A model generated the notes under the pieces. The model was not told the DNA's origin, did not search any database, and worked only from the letters and a program-made list of their open reading frames with translations. A DNA stretch of 64,000 bases from the NCBI GenBank assembly GCA_016708305.1, contig JADJGB010000008.1:1116001-1180000 (forward strand), in the 5' to 3' direction. Numbering within the stretch: the first letter of the stretch is position 1; each line of letters begins with the position of its first letter. The translations under genes and the position numbers were made by a program. The stretch is from Sphingobacteriales bacterium. GTDB taxonomy: Bacteria; Bacteroidota; Bacteroidia; Chitinophagales; Chitinophagaceae. Shown here in pieces: positions 1-9,554 of the stretch.

Positions 1-158
1 CGGCATATTCGCTCTACCGCTTTGGTTTGATAGATATCGCAACCCAAACCATAAATCGTATCAGTAGGATAAATGATGATACCTCCATTTTGCAAGGTTT
101 CAACCACCTGTTTTATAAGTCGCGGTTGCGGATCAGTAGGGTGAATATGAATTAACAT
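1..158 (-). CDS. YrdC/Sua5-family threonylcarbamoyl-AMP synthase, 5' part only
   Basis: The reverse strand opens with ATG at 158 and runs off the left edge, so only about 52 residues are visible. They include GGIIIYPTDTIYGLGCD, the hallmark N-terminal substrate-binding strand and loop of the YrdC fold (the KPTDTVYGLG-type motif). The family makes threonylcarbamoyl-AMP from threonine, bicarbonate and ATP for t6A37 modification of ANN-decoding tRNAs. YciO-like paralogues share this motif, so the exact subfamily cannot be fixed from the fragment. Confidence 0.85.
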   Translation of the reverse strand, partial: MLIHIHPTDPQPRLIKQVVETLQNGGIIIYPTDTIYGLGCDIYQTKAVERIC

Positions 159-280
159 GAATAAATGGTTTTTAGCAAAATAAAAAATAGGAAAATGAAT
201 TTCACGAAGTTATGAATTTTTAAAAATGTATATGAAAGTCATTTCACTGATTTGGCGAAACCACTTGAGGTTTTATACAT

Positions 281-901
281 TCAACTAAAACGCTCCAAAG
301 TCAACATTTCAATCCGCTCATCGGGCAAAAGCAGATACGTTTTTATCCCAAGTTTTTCAGCCTCGTCAAAATTTGTATGTGTGTCGTCAATAAAAAGGGT
401 CTCTTCTGGATTTATCCGGGCATCCCGAATAACATATTCATATATTTCTTTATCAGGCTTTCTCATTTTTAATTCGTGCGAATAGAAGGCTTTAGTAAAA
501 AAAGACTCCAGATTATCGAATTTCGTTTCTCTTCGCAGCATTTCTGAAAAGGCAGCATAATGAATCTCATTTGTATTACTCAACAGATATAAGTTATATT
601 GTCGGGACAATTCATTTAAAAACTCAAGGCTTTCTTTTCTATAACTCAAAAGCATTGCGTTCCAGGCATTTTTCAATTGGTATTTTTCAACCTTTTCGGG
701 AGCCACTTCCTTTAGCCGTTCAAAAAAATCATCTTCGTTTACCCTTCCTACCTCTAACTTCATAAACAATTCATCTGCTTTGAACTGAGAAAACAATTCG
801 TCAAAATTAGTGAACCCCAGTGCTTCAAAGGCATCAATAGATTTCTGGAAATCAATATTAAGTATTACCCCTCCAAAATCAAAAATTATGTTATTTATCA
901 T
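281..901 (-). CDS. HAD-superfamily phosphatase (HAD-IA, YihX-like)
   Basis: A 206-residue cytoplasmic hydrolase when started at ATG 901; an upstream in-frame ATG at 919 would add six residues that do not fit the family. Motif I is DFGGV near residue 8, with the nucleophilic Asp. Motif II is LLSNTNEIH, the motif III lysine lies in RKPDKEIY, and motif IV is FIDDTHTN, which supplies the Mg-binding acids. A helical cap sits between motifs I and II. This layout matches HAD-IA sugar-phosphate phosphatases such as the YihX group; the physiological substrate cannot be read from sequence. Single gene, facing away from the next gene. Confidence 0.85.
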   Translation of the reverse strand: MINNIIFDFGGVILNIDFQKSIDAFEALGFTNFDELFSQFKADELFMKLEVGRVNEDDFFERLKEVAPEKVEKYQLKNAWNAMLLSYRKESLEFLNELSRQYNLYLLSNTNEIHYAAFSEMLRRETKFDNLESFFTKAFYSHELKMRKPDKEIYEYVIRDARINPEETLFIDDTHTNFDEAEKLGIKTYLLLPDERIEMLTLERFS

Positions 902-974
902 ACAACCGCAGATATTCAATATTTATTCACTAATTTTAATTGTTCTATTTTAAAATAAACAAACAAAATTTATT

Positions 975-1553
975 ATGAAGCTAAAAATCTTATTAGGAAT
1001 GGGGCTGTCCATTTTAACATTATCACTTCATGCCCAGAGAATAAAAGTGACGGAAGGCGATATCAAAGCGCTAAAAAATGAAGCCTCCATCAATATTGAA
1101 TTTACCTATAATGATATGCGCGTAGGCAAATTCAAAACTGAAGCGGATTATGTGGCCAAGAAAACAGAGGAATACAATAAAAAAGAAGCCGGAAAAGGAG
1201 ACACATGGGCTAATAGTTGGGTGAATGACAGAGAAGAACGTTACGAACCTAAGTTTGTGGAATTGTTTACCGATAACAGTAACATGAAAGAAGACAAAAA
1301 TGCAACTTACACACTTGTTTTCAATACCTCGTTCACCGAGCCGGGGTTTAATATTGGAGTAATGCGCCAGAATGCCTATATTGACGGAGAAGTAACAATG
1401 GTGGAAACTAAAAACAGAACCAATGTAATTGCGAAGTTGACTGTGTCAAAAGCCCCAGGCAGAGATGTAATGGGTGTAGATTTTGATACCGGTTGGAGAA
1501 TTTCTGAAGCCTATGCAAAAGCAGGAAAATCTTTAGGAAAATATATTAAATAA
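975..1553 (+). CDS. Secreted hypothetical protein
   Basis: 192 residues with a clear Sec signal peptide (MKLKILLGMGLSILTLSLHAQ, cleavage probably after HA), so it should enter the periplasm or be exported. The mature part is rich in Lys, Glu and Asn, with no transmembrane segment and no cysteine motif. I do not recognise a named domain. It is monocistronic: a good hairpin terminator follows at 1573-1606, and the neighbouring HAD gene reads the other way. Confidence 0.75.
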   Translation: MKLKILLGMGLSILTLSLHAQRIKVTEGDIKALKNEASINIEFTYNDMRVGKFKTEADYVAKKTEEYNKKEAGKGDTWANSWVNDREERYEPKFVELFTDNSNMKEDKNATYTLVFNTSFTEPGFNIGVMRQNAYIDGEVTMVETKNRTNVIAKLTVSKAPGRDVMGVDFDTGWRISEAYAKAGKSLGKYIK

Positions 1554-1572
1554 GCTGAAAAATGATTTTTGA

Positions 1573-1606
1573 AACAGCTGTCGTAAAAAAAAAGACGGCT
1601 GTTTTT
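1573..1606 (+). terminator. Rho-independent terminator
   Basis: The stem aacagctgtc / gacggctgtt has a short A-rich loop and ends in a T-run, 20 bp after the stop of the secreted protein. It also touches the 3' end of the convergent DUF2891 gene, so it may serve both strands. Confidence 0.8.
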
Positions 1607-2677
1607 ATTTTATGGATAACGCATATACCGCAGAGGATGCCAGCCAGTGCTCACCGCCATAGCCTCCATCAAAGATTTTAGGAAGCGAGTAATTCAGGAA
1701 TTTGCCGCCTGTCTGCTCAAATAACTTTCTGTACTGATGATTGGCAGGCAGTGCATGGGCAATACTTTTCATACACCAGGCACGGCTGAACGAAAGGCCA
1801 TCAAGATGCACAATCTGATAATCGCTTCTGTCACTGACGGTTGGTATTTCACAAATCCGTTTAATACTTTTTGAATCATAATATTGATTAAACCAATTCA
1901 CAAATTGAGCGGGTGGCAATACGCGCTGCATCAAATCTGCTGCCAGAAGGCTTGGCGAAAAAAAATCGGAGCCGTCCGGTTCTAAATAGGCCGGAATACT
2001 TTTGTTACTCAAATAAAAATATTTTGCTTTTTCCTTTATTTCTTTTGCAAATGCCTCATCGCCGATGGTAGTAGCCCAGTCGTAAGCAAAGCACAATCCG
2101 AAAGCCGTATTGGGATGCACGCCTGTACGGTTAGGGTAGGTTTGCTTGGGCAGATAATCTTTCCAAAGCGATTCGATCTTTCGTGTGAGTGGCTGAAGCG
2201 CCTCGTGCCATTTTTTGCCGAGAGGGTCATGCCAGGTATATAATTCTTCATCCAACTTGAGCAGCCATGCCCAACCGTAGGTTCGTTCAAAATTCTTTGA
2301 AGCTGTATATTTGCCAAAATAAGCGGCTTCCTGCTCCATTTTTTCTTTTTGAAAGGAATTGTTTAATACTTTGATAATGCTGTCCCTGCCTGGCAGGTCA
2401 GGAAATAGTTTCAGGAGCCTCACCAACATCCAATGACCATGCACACTACTATGCCAGTCAAGGCAGCCATAAAAAACGGGATGCAACTCCGAAGGCAACA
2501 ATCGCGCATCGGCTATGCTATCAGCAAGATGGGAGGTTTTATTCGGAAACTCGGTATTAATGCAATGCAGCGGTAATCTGCTAAATTGCACTGCTACCGG
2601 TAGCGTGAATTTTGTTTGAGCCAATAGGCTTATAAAAAATAGTGAAAAGAAATAGTGAAAATCAGTTTTCTATTCAT
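1605..2677 (-). CDS. DUF2891 family protein, secreted (frameshift in signal peptide)
   Basis: The uninterrupted frame is about 339 residues and matches DUF2891, including the motif CLDWHSSVHGHW near residue 60. Family members are helical-toroid-like proteins of unknown function, often periplasmic. The frame has no ATG start. An ATG at 2677 begins MNRKLIFTISFHYF in another frame, and adding one T to the six-base homopolymer at 2634-2639 (A on the plus strand) joins it to FISLLAQTKF. This gives a complete signal peptide with cleavage at LLA-QT. I therefore place the start at 2677 and regard the frameshift as a probable sequencing error. Confidence 0.75.
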
Positions 2678-2849
2678 AGTTTAAAAGTAAGTAATTATTG
2701 AATTGACTTAATAAAGTGGCATATCCTAAGTCTGTTAAAATCTCAGCGTTTTTTAATCATTTTGCGATGACAAACAAAAAAAAGGCAGCTTGTCTCAAAA
2801 TATTACTATTTGCAATATATTCGCAGCTTTTAAAAAAGAAAAAAGATTT

Positions 2850-3299
2850 ATGCCGCTTCTATCAAATAAAACATTAAAAGTGAAGACATCTACGATGCCA
2901 AATGCAGGAAAAGGTTTATTTGCAAAATCCGACTTTGTCAGGGGAGCTATCGTTGCCGAATATGAAGGAAGGGTTTGCAAATGGACAGACGTAGAAGATG
3001 ACGTGGATAATGGTTATATTTACCACATAAATGACAGTACTGTGATAGATGCAGCGGAGAGTATGCACACCTTTGGTCGTTATGCAAATGATGCGGCAGG
3101 TTTTCAGAAAATAGAAGGCGTAAAGAACAATGCAAAATATGTAGAAGAAGGGAAAAGGGTTTTTATAATGGCTACAAAAAAGATATATGCCGGCAATGAG
3201 GTTTTTGTTTCTTATGGTCGTCTTTACTGGAAGCAGGTAAGGGAAAATATAAAAATTGACATGGGAAGGCAGAAGGGTAAGGTAAAGCCGAAAAAATAA
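2850..3299 (+). CDS. SET domain-containing protein
   Basis: 149 residues from ATG 2850, which follows an A/G-rich ribosome-binding stretch; an upstream TTG at 2790 would add 20 atypical residues. The SET fold is recognisable. AGKGLFAK near the N-terminus is the first SET motif, GRYANDA takes the place of the RFxNHSC knot motif, and IYAGNEVFVSYG is the C-terminal GEELxxDY-like motif. There is no pre- or post-SET cysteine cluster. SET proteins are SAM-dependent lysine methyltransferases; short bacterial forms like this have mostly unknown targets. The C-terminus is very basic. Confidence 0.8.
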   Translation: MPLLSNKTLKVKTSTMPNAGKGLFAKSDFVRGAIVAEYEGRVCKWTDVEDDVDNGYIYHINDSTVIDAAESMHTFGRYANDAAGFQKIEGVKNNAKYVEEGKRVFIMATKKIYAGNEVFVSYGRLYWKQVRENIKIDMGRQKGKVKPKK

Positions 3300-3321
3300 A
3301 GAATACTAAAAAACAGAGCTA

Positions 3322-4320
3322 TTGGATAACAGCAATTTCGTAGATCAGATCAGGATATTTTGCCGAAGTGGGCATGGAGGCGCCGGGATAAAACATTTCC
3401 TGCGCGATAAATTTACCGCTAAAGGAGGTCCAGATGGTGGGGATGGCGGCAGAGGTGCGCATATTATTCTGAGAGGCAATCGAAATCTCTGGACACTGCT
3501 TCATCTGCGTTATTTTAAAAACATATTGGCGGAGAATGGCGAAAATGGCGGACATAATAACAAAACCGGTCGTAGCGGTAAAGATGTAATTATTGAAGTG
3601 CCACTGGGCACCGTTGCCATTGATGAAGAAACCGGAGTGCAGGAAGCCGAGATATTAGAAGACGGTCAGGAAATAATATGGTTGCCAGGTGGTAAGGGCG
3701 GACTGGGTAATGCCAACTTTGCTACCGCCACCAATCAGGCGCCCGAATATGCCCAACCCGGATTACCCGGAATTGAAGGCTGGAAGGTTTTTGAACTGAA
3801 AGTCCTGGCAGATGTGGGTTTAGTGGGATTTCCCAATGCCGGAAAATCAACCTTGCTATCAGTGATAACAGCCGCCAAACCTAAGATCGGAAACTATGCC
3901 TTTACCACAATCACTCCTAATTTGGGGATTGTGGAATACCGTGAAAACAAAAGTTTCTGCATAGCCGACTTGCCGGGCATTATCGAGGGTGCCGCAGAAG
4001 GGCGCGGGCTTGGGCATCGTTTTTTAAGACATATTGAACGAAACCCGGTACTGTTGTTTTTAATACCAGCCGATAGTGATGGACACAAAAAAGAACTTGA
4101 TATTTTAATAAATGAATTGGAGCAATACAATCCCGAACTGCTTCATAAAGAAATGCTGATAGCCATCAGTAAAAGCGATATGCTGGATGATGAATTAAAG
4201 GCGGCCATTAGCAAAGAAATGCCCGAAAATATTCCTCATCTGTTTATTTCTTCGGTTACCAACTCAGGGATTACGGAGTTGAAAGATGCATTGTGGAAGG
4301 CGCTTAATAAGGAGAAGTGA
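3322..4320 (+). CDS. obg: GTPase Obg/CgtA
   Basis: 332 residues: an N-terminal glycine-rich Obg fold (residues about 1-160; SGHGGAG, GGPDGGDGGRG), then a G domain with G1 GFPNAGKST, switch TT in AFTTITPN, G3 DLPGI and G4 SKSD. The C-terminal OCT domain of some homologues is absent, as is common in this phylum. Obg is a ribosome-associated GTPase needed for late 50S assembly and stringent control. The start must be TTG at 3322: an in-frame TAA lies 13 bases upstream with no ATG between, and MDNSNFVDQIRIF aligns with the usual N-terminus. It lies 22 bp after the SET gene and may be co-transcribed with it. Confidence 0.95.
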   Translation: MDNSNFVDQIRIFCRSGHGGAGIKHFLRDKFTAKGGPDGGDGGRGAHIILRGNRNLWTLLHLRYFKNILAENGENGGHNNKTGRSGKDVIIEVPLGTVAIDEETGVQEAEILEDGQEIIWLPGGKGGLGNANFATATNQAPEYAQPGLPGIEGWKVFELKVLADVGLVGFPNAGKSTLLSVITAAKPKIGNYAFTTITPNLGIVEYRENKSFCIADLPGIIEGAAEGRGLGHRFLRHIERNPVLLFLIPADSDGHKKELDILINELEQYNPELLHKEMLIAISKSDMLDDELKAAISKEMPENIPHLFISSVTNSGITELKDALWKALNKEK

Positions 4321-4539
4321 GGTTTTAGGTTCGTTACTTGACAGGTAACCGACAAGTCTTTCACTTTGTGAGTTTCCTTGTGCGATAAAAAATTTATAAA
4401 AAATGTATTAAAATCGTTACATTTAGATGCAATGCAATAATGATGTGTAAAACCAACGGAGAAAAATATATCTGTAAAGTTATCCGGCAATTGGTTCGGC
4501 ATTGCCGAACTGATTGGGAAATTGTATTCTTTTGATCGA

Positions 4540-4680
4540 TTATTTAATTGCGTTTAGAAACTCCATTGCAATTTGTTCGTTCTGTTCAATAGCAATTTCT
4601 ACCGCTTTTTTCGCTGTTTCTAAAAGTTGTTCGCTTTCGGTTTTTAGGCGGATACTTTTTGAATTATACTCTATGATGGA
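4540..4680 (-). pseudogene. C-terminal remnant of an unidentified protein
   Basis: Read on the minus strand, this stretch encodes a continuous tail ending at TAA 4540-4542, including ESEQLLETAKKAVEIAIEQ. This amphipathic, Glu/Ala-rich helix resembles tails of restriction-modification proteins, but I cannot assign it firmly. Its upstream part is missing: at about 4672-4680 the sequence becomes an IS66 transposase end on the other strand. The gene appears to have been cut away by transposon activity. Confidence 0.4.
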
Positions 4681-4911
4681 ATCCTGGAGATAGACAACAA
4701 TCTGGCAGAAAATGCTATTCGTCCCATAGCGCTGGGCAGAAAGAACTATTTGTTTGCCGGCAGCTATGATGCTGCAAAGCGGGCTGCCTGTATCTACTCA
4801 TTCTTTGCCATCTGCAAGAAGCATGATGTCAATCCGTACGAATGGCCAAAATATGTATTTGAGAATCTAATGGATACCAGGGTAACAGAGCCGGAAAAAT
4901 TATATCCCTAG
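4672..4911 (+). pseudogene. IS66-family transposase, 3' remnant
   Basis: About 79 codons of the IS66 transposase C-terminus, from YDGILEIDNNLAENAIRP through ALGRKNYLFAGS to the stop at 4909-4911. EIDNNxxENAIRP carries the last catalytic acid of the IS66 DDE domain. The rest of the transposase and both accessory genes are absent. The fragment differs in sequence from the complete IS66 at 29720-32058 (tail DAAKRAACIYSFFAICKK against ERAQDAAMLYSLFATC), so it comes from another IS66 lineage. Confidence 0.85.
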
Positions 4912-5061
4912 AATTATAAAGAGACTATCATCACATAATAGACCGGTACTCTATCTCCTATTTTTGGATAGCTCAATGATGTATTTGGTCGGGTGGATAC
5001 CTCTCTTCTCTCTTCTTTCTTAAAACGATACTATCGCCATGCTTCATACAGGTTACATTCT

Positions 5062-5738
5062 TTAAATATCGTAAGATTTGCCCACTTCAGGAAGCAACAG
5101 TTTTTTACCCGCATCTGCAAACATTTTTAAAGATTTTTCGTGGTCAATTTTTATGTACCCAAACGTATCGAAATGAACCCCTATAATACTATTACATTCT
5201 ATAAAATCTGAAGCTTTGATGGCATCCCTTACATTCATGGTGAAATTGCCGCCTACCGGTAAAATTGCCACATCTACTTTAGCATAATAAGGAGCCAGCT
5301 GCATATCCAGCATAAGGCTGGTGTCGCCGCTGTAGTAGAAACTTCCCAAGTTTGATTTGAGTATAAATCCTCCCGGATTACCGCCGTTCGCTCCATCGGG
5401 CAGGCAGCTGCTGTGCTGTGCCTGCATGTAGGTAAGTGTGCCAAAGTCAAAATCGTAACTGCCAAAATTCATCGGATGAACATTGGTGATTCCCTGTGTC
5501 TGTATCCAGTTAATAATTTCGAAATTACTGATTACCAAGGCGTTAGTGCGTTTAGCGATAGGTATCAGGTCGCCAACGTGGTCGCCGTGTCCATGACTTA
5601 CCAAAATATAATCTTCCGAAATGTTGTCAATATCAATGTCCTTTGCGAGTTCATTGCCATTGATAAAAGGGTCAAAAAAAAAAATTTTCCACCCAATTCG
5701 ATATTGAAGCAAGATTGGCCGTAGTATGTAAATTTCAT
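5062..5738 (-). CDS. UPF0173 metal-dependent hydrolase, MBL fold (frameshift at codon ~20)
   Basis: Metallo-beta-lactamase-fold protein of the UPF0173/YtkL type, cytoplasmic, of unconfirmed substrate. The main frame holds the metal motif SHGHGDHVGD, a second ligand region QHSS, SGDTSL and VGVHFDTF-like C-terminal ligands. The natural N-terminus, MKFTYYGQSCFNIELGGK, begins at ATG 5738 in a different frame. It joins FFFDPFING if the 11-base A-run at 5674-5684 had 12 bases. Without this correction only an atypical TTG start at 5712 is available. The run is long enough for either sequencing error or real slippage. Confidence 0.85.
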
Positions 5739-5815
5739 AATCACCTGTTTTTTACAAATTTACCAAGAAAGCCCGAAACCCGAAAATTCAACTGTAGGTT
5801 TCAAGGTCTGATTTG

Positions 5816-5823
5816 TATATTTG
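5816..5823 (+). promoter_or_regulatory. -7 promoter box for lysC
   Basis: TATATTTG, an exact match to the Bacteroidota TAnnTTTG element, 48 bp before the aspartokinase start. Confidence 0.65.
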
Positions 5824-5871
5824 CACTCCTGCTTGCTGTAAATAATTGTAAAGAATTAAAAAAAGAATTAT

Positions 5872-7194
5872 ATGAAAGTAATGAAATTTGGGGGCACCAG
5901 TGTTGGCAAGCCGGAAAGAATGAAACAAATTGCCTCATTATTAACCAAACAAACTGAACCAGCCATTGTGGTATTGTCTGCTTTTTCGGGAACCACTAAT
6001 GGGTTGGTAGAAATTGGTGATAATATTGCCAAAGGAGACAGACATTCTGCTTTGCAGATTATTAATAATTTACAGGCGCATTACGAAAATTTTATTAAGG
6101 AATTACTTACGCGTGAAGATTTGTATAATAAAGCCAAATCCATTGTGGATGAGCATTTCGATTTTTTACATATCATCTTGAAAATTTCTTTCAGCGAGGC
6201 TTTAAGTAAAGATATATTGGCTCAGGGCGAATTACTTTCTACAAAAATATTTTGCACTTATTTAGAAGAACTGGAGTGGTCGCATGTGCTACTGCCAGCG
6301 CTTGAGTTTATGAGTATTGATGAAAATGAAGAGCCTCAAATTGGCAGTATCAGAACCAAACTGACCGCCTTGCTCAATCAGCATAAGGATAAAAAAATAT
6401 TGGTAACACAAGGATACATCTGCCGAAATGCAAAGGGAGAGGTGGATAACCTGAAACGCGGCGGCAGTGATTTTACAGCATCACTGATTGCGGCTGCCAT
6501 CGGTGCTTCGGTATGTGAAATTTGGACTGATATTGACGGTATGCACAATAATGACCCAAGGATTGTGAAAAAGACAGTTCCGGTGGAACAATTGAGTTTT
6601 GATGAAGCTGCCGAGTTGGCTTATTTTGGCGCTAAAATTTTGCATCCGGCCTCCATCTGGCCGGCGCAGCAGTACAAAATTCCGGTAAGATTATTGAACA
6701 CCATGGATCCTGATGCCAAAGGAACCCTGATTACTCAGGAAGCAGCCAGCGCCGGGGTAAAAGCAGTGGCTGCCAAAGACAATATTATCGCCATAAAAAT
6801 AAAGAGCGGCAGAATGTTGCTGGCTTATGGTTTTTTAAGGAAGGTTTTTGAAATATTTGAAAAATACAAAACTTCAATTGATATGATTACCACCTCGGAG
6901 GTGGCTGTGTCGCTTACTATTGATAATGCTACACATTTAAATCAGATTGTGAAGGAATTAGAAGCGCTTGGTAGGGTAGAAGTGGATGAAAACCAAACCA
7001 TTATATCTGTGGTGGGTTACCGCATCAGCGAAACTGAGGATATTGTAAAAAAATTATTCGGATCTATTAGAAATATTCCGGTTCGCATGGTTTCCTACGG
7101 AGGCAGCAGGCATAATATATCTTTGCTGGTGGCAGCCGAAAATAAAAATCAGATTCTACAACAGTTAAATAAAGGAATGTTCGGTTTGGGCTAA
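5872..7194 (+). CDS. lysC: Aspartate kinase, monofunctional
   Basis: 440 residues. MKVMKFGGTSVGKPERM is the aspartokinase signature at the N-terminus (KFGGTS binds ATP and aspartate). RGGSDFTASLIAAAI is the second nucleotide-binding motif and DIDGMHNNDPR follows it. The C-terminal third holds paired ACT regulatory domains (TSIDMITTSEVAVSLTID and the last 60 residues), expected to bind lysine or threonine. The enzyme phosphorylates aspartate, the first step to Lys, Thr, Met and diaminopimelate. There is no homoserine dehydrogenase fusion. A second in-frame ATG three codons in is less likely. Confidence 0.95.
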   Translation: MKVMKFGGTSVGKPERMKQIASLLTKQTEPAIVVLSAFSGTTNGLVEIGDNIAKGDRHSALQIINNLQAHYENFIKELLTREDLYNKAKSIVDEHFDFLHIILKISFSEALSKDILAQGELLSTKIFCTYLEELEWSHVLLPALEFMSIDENEEPQIGSIRTKLTALLNQHKDKKILVTQGYICRNAKGEVDNLKRGGSDFTASLIAAAIGASVCEIWTDIDGMHNNDPRIVKKTVPVEQLSFDEAAELAYFGAKILHPASIWPAQQYKIPVRLLNTMDPDAKGTLITQEAASAGVKAVAAKDNIIAIKIKSGRMLLAYGFLRKVFEIFEKYKTSIDMITTSEVAVSLTIDNATHLNQIVKELEALGRVEVDENQTIISVVGYRISETEDIVKKLFGSIRNIPVRMVSYGGSRHNISLLVAAENKNQILQQLNKGMFGLG

Positions 7195-7272
7195 ACTTTT
7201 TTGATACTCAACTGTTTAAATTATCATTCTTAAATTTACTTTTAACTAAATATATCATTATACAGTTGGGTA

Positions 7273-9051
7273 ATGAAAATCCTGCTTCATTATTTAAGTC
7301 CGTTTAAATGGCTGGCCATACTTACAATGGTATTGGCTGGCATCAATATCGGCTTTTCGCTTATAGACCCCATCATCTTTGGGAAAGTAATCAATCTGGC
7401 ATCGGATTATGTAAAAAATCCAAAGCCTTATGAACCTTTTTGGTGGAACTTTGCGGGGCCGGTTGGCAAGTTGGTGTTGCTTTCAATTGCAGTGGCAATG
7501 GTCAGTCGAATTGCAAAAGCCTTTCAGGACTATTTTTTTAATGTTATTGTTCAAAAATTTGGAGCTCGGCTCTTTACCCATGGTTTGCAACATTCCATGA
7601 AGTTGCCTTACCATGAATTTGAAGACCAACGAAGCGGTGAAACGCTGGGAATTTTGCAAAAGGTAAGAACAGATAGCGAGAAATTTATCAATTCCTTCAT
7701 TAACGTTCTTTTCCCAATCATTGTTGGGGTTATATTTGTTTCCATTTATGCAATTACCATTCATTGGAGCTTACCGCTTATTTATTTTGGCGGAATTATT
7801 CTGCTGGTATTTTTAAGTAATATTCTCAGTAAAAAGATTAAATCCGTACAAAGAAGAATCGTTTCACAAACAGCCTCGCTTGCAGGTGCCACTACTGAAT
7901 CTTTGAGAAATATTGAACTTGTAAAAAGCCTGGGGCTTACCCAGCAGGAAGTAGCCAGGCTTAATCGGAATACCTATCGCATTCTGGGGCTCGAGTTAAA
8001 AAAGGTAAAACGCATTAGAAGTATCAGTTTCATACAAGGAACCTTCGTTAACACCCTGCGTCAGGTGATCTTGTTTGTTTTGCTGTATGTGGTTTACAGA
8101 GGGCAGTTAGATGCAGGCCAGTTGGCAGCCATGCAATTGTTTTCATTCTTCATTTTCGGGCCTTTGCAGGAAATAGGCAATATTATTCTATACTACCGCG
8201 AAGCAGAAGCCTCCCTCAATAATTATGAAGAATTGATGAAAAAAACGCCTGAACCTTTGCCATCGCATGTAAAACCTTTAGGAGAAATAGAAACACTGGA
8301 ATTTGAAAATGTAAATTTTCAACACCGAACTGCAAGCAACAGCGCAATCAACGATATCAGTTTTAAGGTAAAAAAAGGAGATACCATTGCTTTTGTAGGG
8401 CCATCCGGCTCGGGTAAAACAACTTTGATGAAATTGCTGGTGGGGCTTTATCGCCCACGGGTAGGGAAAATTTTATATAATGGATTAGATGAGAATGAGA
8501 TTGATTTTGAAGACCTTCGCAGGCAAATCGGTTTTGTTACTCAGGATACCCAGCTTTTTTCGGGTACAATACGTGAAAATCTGTTATTTGTAAACTCCGA
8601 AGCTACTGAAGAAGAACTTGTTGATGTAATTGAAAAAGCATCTATTTCTAATATTCTGGCAAGAGCCGAAAAAGGCCTTGATACCACAATAGGAGAGGGC
8701 GGATTAAAACTTTCGGGTGGCGAGCGGCAAAGGCTATCAATTGCCAGGGCTTTAATAAGAAAGCCCAATATCCTTATTTTTGATGAAGCTACTTCGGCAT
8801 TGGACTCACTTACCGAAGAAGAAATTACGAAAACCATCCGCGAAGTTTCTTCGCAGCAAAACCAAATAACCATACTGATAGCACACCGCCTTAGCACGAT
8901 TATGCATGCAGATACTATTTATGTGCTGGAGAAAGGCGATGTGGTAGAAACCGGCAGCCACAACGAATTATTGGCGGGTAAAGGCCTGTATTATGCAATG
9001 TGGCGCCAGCAAATAGGTGAGCGAAGAAAGATGGAGGCCGGCGTTATTTAG
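7273..9051 (+). CDS. ABC exporter, fused permease-ATPase (MsbA-like)
   Basis: 592 residues: six transmembrane helices in about residues 15-320, then a nucleotide-binding domain. The latter has Walker A GPSGSGKTT near residue 376, Q-loop TQDTQLF, signature LSGGERQRLS, Walker B ILIFDEATSALD and switch His in AHRLSTI. It is a homodimeric type IV exporter of the MsbA/lipid or multidrug class in the inner membrane. Substrate cannot be set from sequence; the absence of lipid A genes beside it leaves MsbA itself unproven. Its 3' end overlaps the convergent thioredoxin gene by 8 bp. Confidence 0.9.
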   Translation: MKILLHYLSPFKWLAILTMVLAGINIGFSLIDPIIFGKVINLASDYVKNPKPYEPFWWNFAGPVGKLVLLSIAVAMVSRIAKAFQDYFFNVIVQKFGARLFTHGLQHSMKLPYHEFEDQRSGETLGILQKVRTDSEKFINSFINVLFPIIVGVIFVSIYAITIHWSLPLIYFGGIILLVFLSNILSKKIKSVQRRIVSQTASLAGATTESLRNIELVKSLGLTQQEVARLNRNTYRILGLELKKVKRIRSISFIQGTFVNTLRQVILFVLLYVVYRGQLDAGQLAAMQLFSFFIFGPLQEIGNIILYYREAEASLNNYEELMKKTPEPLPSHVKPLGEIETLEFENVNFQHRTASNSAINDISFKVKKGDTIAFVGPSGSGKTTLMKLLVGLYRPRVGKILYNGLDENEIDFEDLRRQIGFVTQDTQLFSGTIRENLLFVNSEATEEELVDVIEKASISNILARAEKGLDTTIGEGGLKLSGGERQRLSIARALIRKPNILIFDEATSALDSLTEEEITKTIREVSSQQNQITILIAHRLSTIMHADTIYVLEKGDVVETGSHNELLAGKGLYYAMWRQQIGERRKMEAGVI

Positions 9052-9421
9052 CCTCTACACTTTCTTTTGGCAATAAATGTTCCTCAATAACCTGCTTAAA
9101 AACATTTTTTGGTAAAGCGCCGGGCTGAAGAGAAGGGTCTCCTTCGGCAGGGATAAACAGTATGGTAGGAATACTGCGGATGCCAAATGCAGCCGATAAG
9201 TCCATTTCTACCTCAGTATCAACCTTGTAAATCAAAAGTCGGCCGGCATATTCCGTTGACAGTTCTTCCAGAACAGGTGCTACCATCTTGCAGGGACCAC
9301 ACCAATCGGCATAAAAATCGATGATTGCAGGAAGTGTTCCACTATATTTCCATTCCTTTTCTATATCGTAATTAAATACTCTTTCCTTAAAATCCTGTGT
9401 AGTTAACTGAATTGTTGCCAT
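9044..9421 (-). CDS. Thioredoxin
   Basis: 125 residues, no signal peptide, so cytoplasmic. The active site WCGPCK follows the usual IIDFYADWCGPCK strand, and the cis-Pro loop is RSIPTILFI. It is slightly longer than E. coli TrxA, with short extensions at both ends. It would reduce disulfides of cytoplasmic enzymes with thioredoxin reductase (not in the window). The 3' end overlaps the convergent ABC exporter gene by 8 bp, so there is no room for a terminator between them. Confidence 0.92.
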   Translation of the reverse strand: MATIQLTTQDFKERVFNYDIEKEWKYSGTLPAIIDFYADWCGPCKMVAPVLEELSTEYAGRLLIYKVDTEVEMDLSAAFGIRSIPTILFIPAEGDPSLQPGALPKNVFKQVIEEHLLPKESVEAK

Positions 9422-9554
9422 AATGTCTCATATTTAATGCAAATGTCTGTTTATTATTACTCACATTGGGTGATAAATATTACAAACCTTTTTGATGATT
9501 GTTTGCCCGGTAGTCGTTATTTTAGCCTGATTATTGATTCTTTAAGTCATTGAA

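Noticed and set aside
4494..4510. GTTCGGCA T TGCCGAAC palindrome
   Set aside because: Perfect but isolated, in the degraded region after obg, with no promoter or regulator beside it to give it meaning.
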